A stretch of DNA of 64,000 nt, taken from contig JBGTSB010000007.1 of NCBI GenBank assembly GCA_041940525.1, forward strand, positions 33,921 to 97,920, written 5' to 3'. A program made the position numbers and the translations under genes. This document shows, piece by piece, positions 61,566 to 64,000 of this stretch. Position 1 is the first letter of the stretch. Each line of letters begins with the position of its first letter. Under the pieces are notes generated by a model. The model was given only the letters and a program-made list of their open reading frames with translations, searched no databases and was not told the origin of the DNA. This DNA comes from JAKAXS01 sp041940525. GTDB taxonomy: Bacteria; Pseudomonadota; Alphaproteobacteria; Rhizobiales; Hyphomicrobiaceae.

Positions 61566-63016
61566 TCGAGATGGTCTCCCAGCAAGAACTGGAGGGCCCG
61601 GTCTAGCCGGATGTGCGAGAGAGCGCCGCTATGCCGGTTGTCCTGCGTTAGATGGGGCGGGCGGAAGCGCACGAAGAAGGCTGGATTGTTTGTGGTGCCA
61701 GCCTGGTCGATGGCTGTTTGCGGGTTGGCCGGGAGGTCTCCGGGGAAGATTACGGCTTCCTTGGTGCCGTCGAAGCGGCGCTTGCCAATCTCTTCGCCGG
61801 GAAGTGGCGTGCCGACGATGCAGGGTAGGGTTTGCTTGCCGTCTTTGGCCTCTGCTTCCCGCGTGGCGCGCATGGCGGCCATGGCCATGACCGAGACATC
61901 CGCTCCGGCCCCTGAGGCGCGGGCGATGGCTCTATCGGTAATGAGGCGCAGGATGGCTTCAAGGCGGTCGTGGCTGGTGTGGTGAAGATGGTCCGCCTTG
62001 GTGGCCGCAAACAGCAGTTTGTCGATGCGCCGGCCGGTGAACATCGAGAGCAGGCTGTTTGTGCCGGGACGGAAGGCGATCAGTGCCGCTTCGAGCGCAC
62101 GTTGCAGATCCGCGACGGCGTCCTTGCCTTCGTTCAGCGCCGCGAGCACGTCCACCAGCACGATCTGGCGGTCCAGGCGGGAAAAGTGATCTCGGAAGAA
62201 TGGGCGAATGACGTGAGCTTTGTAGCTTTCAAAGCGGCGTTCCATCATTGCCGCCAGGCTTCCGCGCCGGATCGAGGCGTTCGCGTCGAGGGGCAGCGGG
62301 AAGAACGTCAGCAAGGGTGAGCCGGCGAGATCGCCCGGCATGAGGAAGCGGCCCGGTGACAATGTCGAGGTTCCACCCCGGGCATGGCGCGCGGACTGTA
62401 GGTAAGCGGTGAATATGCGGGCCCCATCAATGGCTGCTTGCTCGTCCTCCTTTGAAACCGGGTCTAGCGTGCCGGCGTGGGCCAGCCAGGCGCTAGAGGC
62501 CTCAGCGCGGGTAGGCTCGCGGGCGATGGCTAGAGCCTGGGCCGACCACTCCGGGTAGGATTGTTGCATCATGCCGAGGTCGATGAGCCATTCGCCGGGG
62601 TAGTCGACGATGTCTATGTGTAGACGCGGCACGCCGATGACCCGGCGCAAGGCTGTCTCTGGCGTGTATTCGACGACGACACGGAGTTCTGAGATCGAGC
62701 GGGTGCTGTCAGGCCAGTGCGGTGGATCTTGGCTCAACGCGCTGACGTGCGTTTCGTAGTCGAAGCGGGGGACAGCATCGTCGGGTTGCGGCTTGAGGTA
62801 GGCGCTCACTAGCCGCCCTTGGGCGTGGGGCTCGAAGAACGGCAGGCGCCCGCGGTTTATCAGCTGATGGACGAGGGCGGTGATAAAGACCGTCTTGCCG
62901 GAGCGGGATAGGCCGGTGACGCCGAGCCTGATGCTGGGGGTTGCAAGGTCGCCCAGGAAGGTGCCAGCGGACTGCAAGGCATCGTTTGTCAGCGATTGGA
63001 GGCTGGGTAAACGCAA
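61562..63016 (-). CDS. YcjX-family P-loop protein (DUF463)
   Basis: 484 residues with a Walker A GLSRSGKTVFITALV (about 34-48), a switch-like DYPGEWLIDLG and a TKADHLH base-recognition motif. A dynamin-like GTPase fold is proposed for the family. In E. coli ycjX-ycjF adjoin the psp membrane-stress genes. The start is TTG with AGAGG about eight bases upstream. Confidence 0.92.
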   Translation of the reverse strand: MRLPSLQSLTNDALQSAGTFLGDLATPSIRLGVTGLSRSGKTVFITALVHQLINRGRLPFFEPHAQGRLVSAYLKPQPDDAVPRFDYETHVSALSQDPPHWPDSTRSISELRVVVEYTPETALRRVIGVPRLHIDIVDYPGEWLIDLGMMQQSYPEWSAQALAIAREPTRAEASSAWLAHAGTLDPVSKEDEQAAIDGARIFTAYLQSARHARGGTSTLSPGRFLMPGDLAGSPLLTFFPLPLDANASIRRGSLAAMMERRFESYKAHVIRPFFRDHFSRLDRQIVLVDVLAALNEGKDAVADLQRALEAALIAFRPGTNSLLSMFTGRRIDKLLFAATKADHLHHTSHDRLEAILRLITDRAIARASGAGADVSVMAMAAMRATREAEAKDGKQTLPCIVGTPLPGEEIGKRRFDGTKEAVIFPGDLPANPQTAIDQAGTTNNPAFFVRFRPPHLTQDNRHSGALSHIRLDRALQFLLGDHLE

Positions 63017-63089
63017 AGGGAGACCTCTTTTGAGAAGTCTCCCCTAGGTAGGCTGATGCCCATGGGCACGCAAGTGACCGGGAAAGTGA

Positions 63090-63176
63090 TTAGCCGTACA
63101 CGACGACCACGATGCCGGCACTAAAGATCACGACACCCATCATGACGACCACGCCCGAGCGGACTATATCGATCAT
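63090..63176 (-). CDS. 28-residue membrane peptide
   Basis: Short frame MIDIVRSGVVVMMGVVIFSA, continuing GIVVVVYG, almost wholly hydrophobic. AGGGA lies eight bases before the ATG. It sits on the same strand 73 bases upstream of the YcjX-family gene. A single-pass microprotein is likely; partner unknown. Confidence 0.6.
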   Translation of the reverse strand: MIDIVRSGVVVMMGVVIFSAGIVVVVYG

Positions 63177-63316
63177 TGGTCTGATCCCTGATGTACTTTC
63201 GATTGACTAGAAGTCTACATCAAGAACAGTGAAAGCAGTCTGAAGAACGCCTTCACTTGTTATTCATAGTCTCGCCATGTGGCGGACAGGTATCTATTTC
63301 GCAGTATTATTGCGAC

Positions 63317-64000
63317 TTACTGCTCGCGCCGCGCCATGAATGCCAAGCGTTCGAACAGGTGTACGTCTTGCTCATTCTTTAACAAGGCGCCGTGCAGCGG
63401 GGGAATCAGCTTGCGGCCGTCGGTCTCGCGCAGCGTTTCAGGCTGTATATCCTCGTTCAGGAGGAGCTTAATCCAGTCCAGCAGTTCCGACGTGGACGGC
63501 TTCTTCTTAATGCCGGGCACTTCGCGCAGCTCATAGAAGACGCGCATGGCTTCCGAGACCAAGCGGCCCTTCAGCCCGGGGAAGTGGACTTCGACGATGG
63601 CCCGCATCGTCTCGTCATCAGGAAATTTGATGTAGTGGAAGAAGCAACGGCGAAGAAACGCGTCTGGCAGCTCTTTCTCGTTATTGGACGTGATGATCAC
63701 GATCGGGCGGTTGCGGGCCTTCACCGTCTCGCCGGTCTCGTAGACGTAGAACTCCATGCGGTCGAGTTCTTGGAGCAGGTCGTTCGGGAACTCGATGTCG
63801 GCCTTGTCGATCTCGTCGATCAGCAGGACGGGGCGTTCCTCCCGCTCAAAGGCTTCCCAGAGTTTGCCGCGCTTAATGTAGTTGCCGATGTCCTTGACGC
63901 GCTCATCGCCCAGTTGGCTGTCGCGCAGACGCGAGACCGCGTCGTACTCGTAAAGGCCCTGCTGAGCCTTGGTCGTGGACTTGATATGCCATTCAATGAT
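63317..64000 (-). CDS. MoxR-type AAA ATPase (5' end beyond window)
   Basis: 228 codons are visible, running in from position 64000 without a start. Walker B is VLLIDEIDKAD, sensor 1 is in PIVIITSNNEKELPD and the arginine finger region in FLRRCFFHY. The Walker A lies off the edge. MoxR ATPases act as chaperone-like remodelers, usually with a VWA-domain partner; none follows here within the 300 bases after the stop. Confidence 0.9.
   Translation of the reverse strand: MIEWHIKSTTKAQQGLYEYDAVSRLRDSQLGDERVKDIGNYIKRGKLWEAFEREERPVLLIDEIDKADIEFPNDLLQELDRMEFYVYETGETVKARNRPIVIITSNNEKELPDAFLRRCFFHYIKFPDDETMRAIVEVHFPGLKGRLVSEAMRVFYELREVPGIKKKPSTSELLDWIKLLLNEDIQPETLRETDGRKLIPPLHGALLKNEQDVHLFERLAFMARREQ

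Noticed and set aside
1..64000. CRISPR array, transposon, prophage or tRNA-associated island
   Set aside because: No regularly spaced repeats, transposase, integrase or phage gene was seen, and composition and gene order look like core chromosome.
1..64000. tRNA or riboswitch genes in the intergenic regions
   Set aside because: The few TTCGA-like matches lie inside coding sequence, and no cloverleaf or known aptamer core could be drawn by eye in the gaps.

Overview
This window looks like core chromosome of a moderately GC-rich alphaproteobacterium of the order Hyphomicrobiales (Rhizobiales), probably close to the Hyphomicrobiaceae. The inference rests on gene order and families: rpoZ-spoT-pdxJ-acpS-lepB-rnc-era-recO followed by parC, a hisS-hisZ-hisG cluster, hom-glpX, DUF2842 and DUF3775 proteins, a class I PHA synthase, a YcjX/YcjF pair and bacterial N-end-rule transferase. 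No rRNA, tRNA, insertion sequence, prophage or CRISPR array was seen. One run of N (50158-50179) marks an assembly gap.

Layout. 0.1-3.5 kb: an envelope operon with a BON/coiled-coil/OmpA protein, a 34-residue membrane peptide and a membrane-anchored protein with two helix-hairpin-helix-like domains. 3.5-10.6 kb: alpha/beta hydrolase, soluble lytic transglycosylase, dapA-smpB, a redoxin-like protein without the usual cysteines, DUF3775, a family 5 uracil-DNA glycosylase and a NYN-domain protein. 11-18.4 kb: the long rpoZ-to-recO run covering stringent response, pyridoxal phosphate, carrier-protein activation, signal peptidase, RNase III, Era and recombination. 18.4-25.8 kb: CAP protein, parC, Bpt, RimK with a small membrane partner, a short CDF transporter and small secreted or conserved proteins. 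25.9-33.7 kb: phaC, aminotransferase, hom, glpX, a PnkP-like phosphatase and a DUF2778-like secreted protein. 33.9-40 kb: hisS-hisZ-hisG facing recQ-kptA. 40-44.6 kb: secreted proteins, a large L,D-transpeptidase and an FtsX-type permease.

44.7-53.2 kb holds a surface polysaccharide locus: esterase, Wzy-type polymerase, phosphoglycosyl transferase, glycosyltransferase, Wza-type exporter (broken by the gap), Wzz-type co-polymerase and polysaccharide deacetylase. The gene set resembles holdfast (hfs) loci. 53.2-59.7 kb: DUF2842, heme A synthase, argC, TerC, rplM-rpsI, a secreted protein with an enoyl-CoA hydratase-like protein, and SixA. 59.7-64 kb: trpG alone, the ycjX-ycjF pair with a 28-residue membrane peptide upstream, and a MoxR-type AAA ATPase running off the right edge.

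Most of this is housekeeping. The less ordinary items are the first operon, the cysteine-free redoxin, recQ-kptA, the holdfast-like locus, microproteins of 28, 34 and possibly 44 residues, a 36-bp dyad at 57.5 kb, and four convergent gene pairs whose stop codons overlap by exactly four bases.
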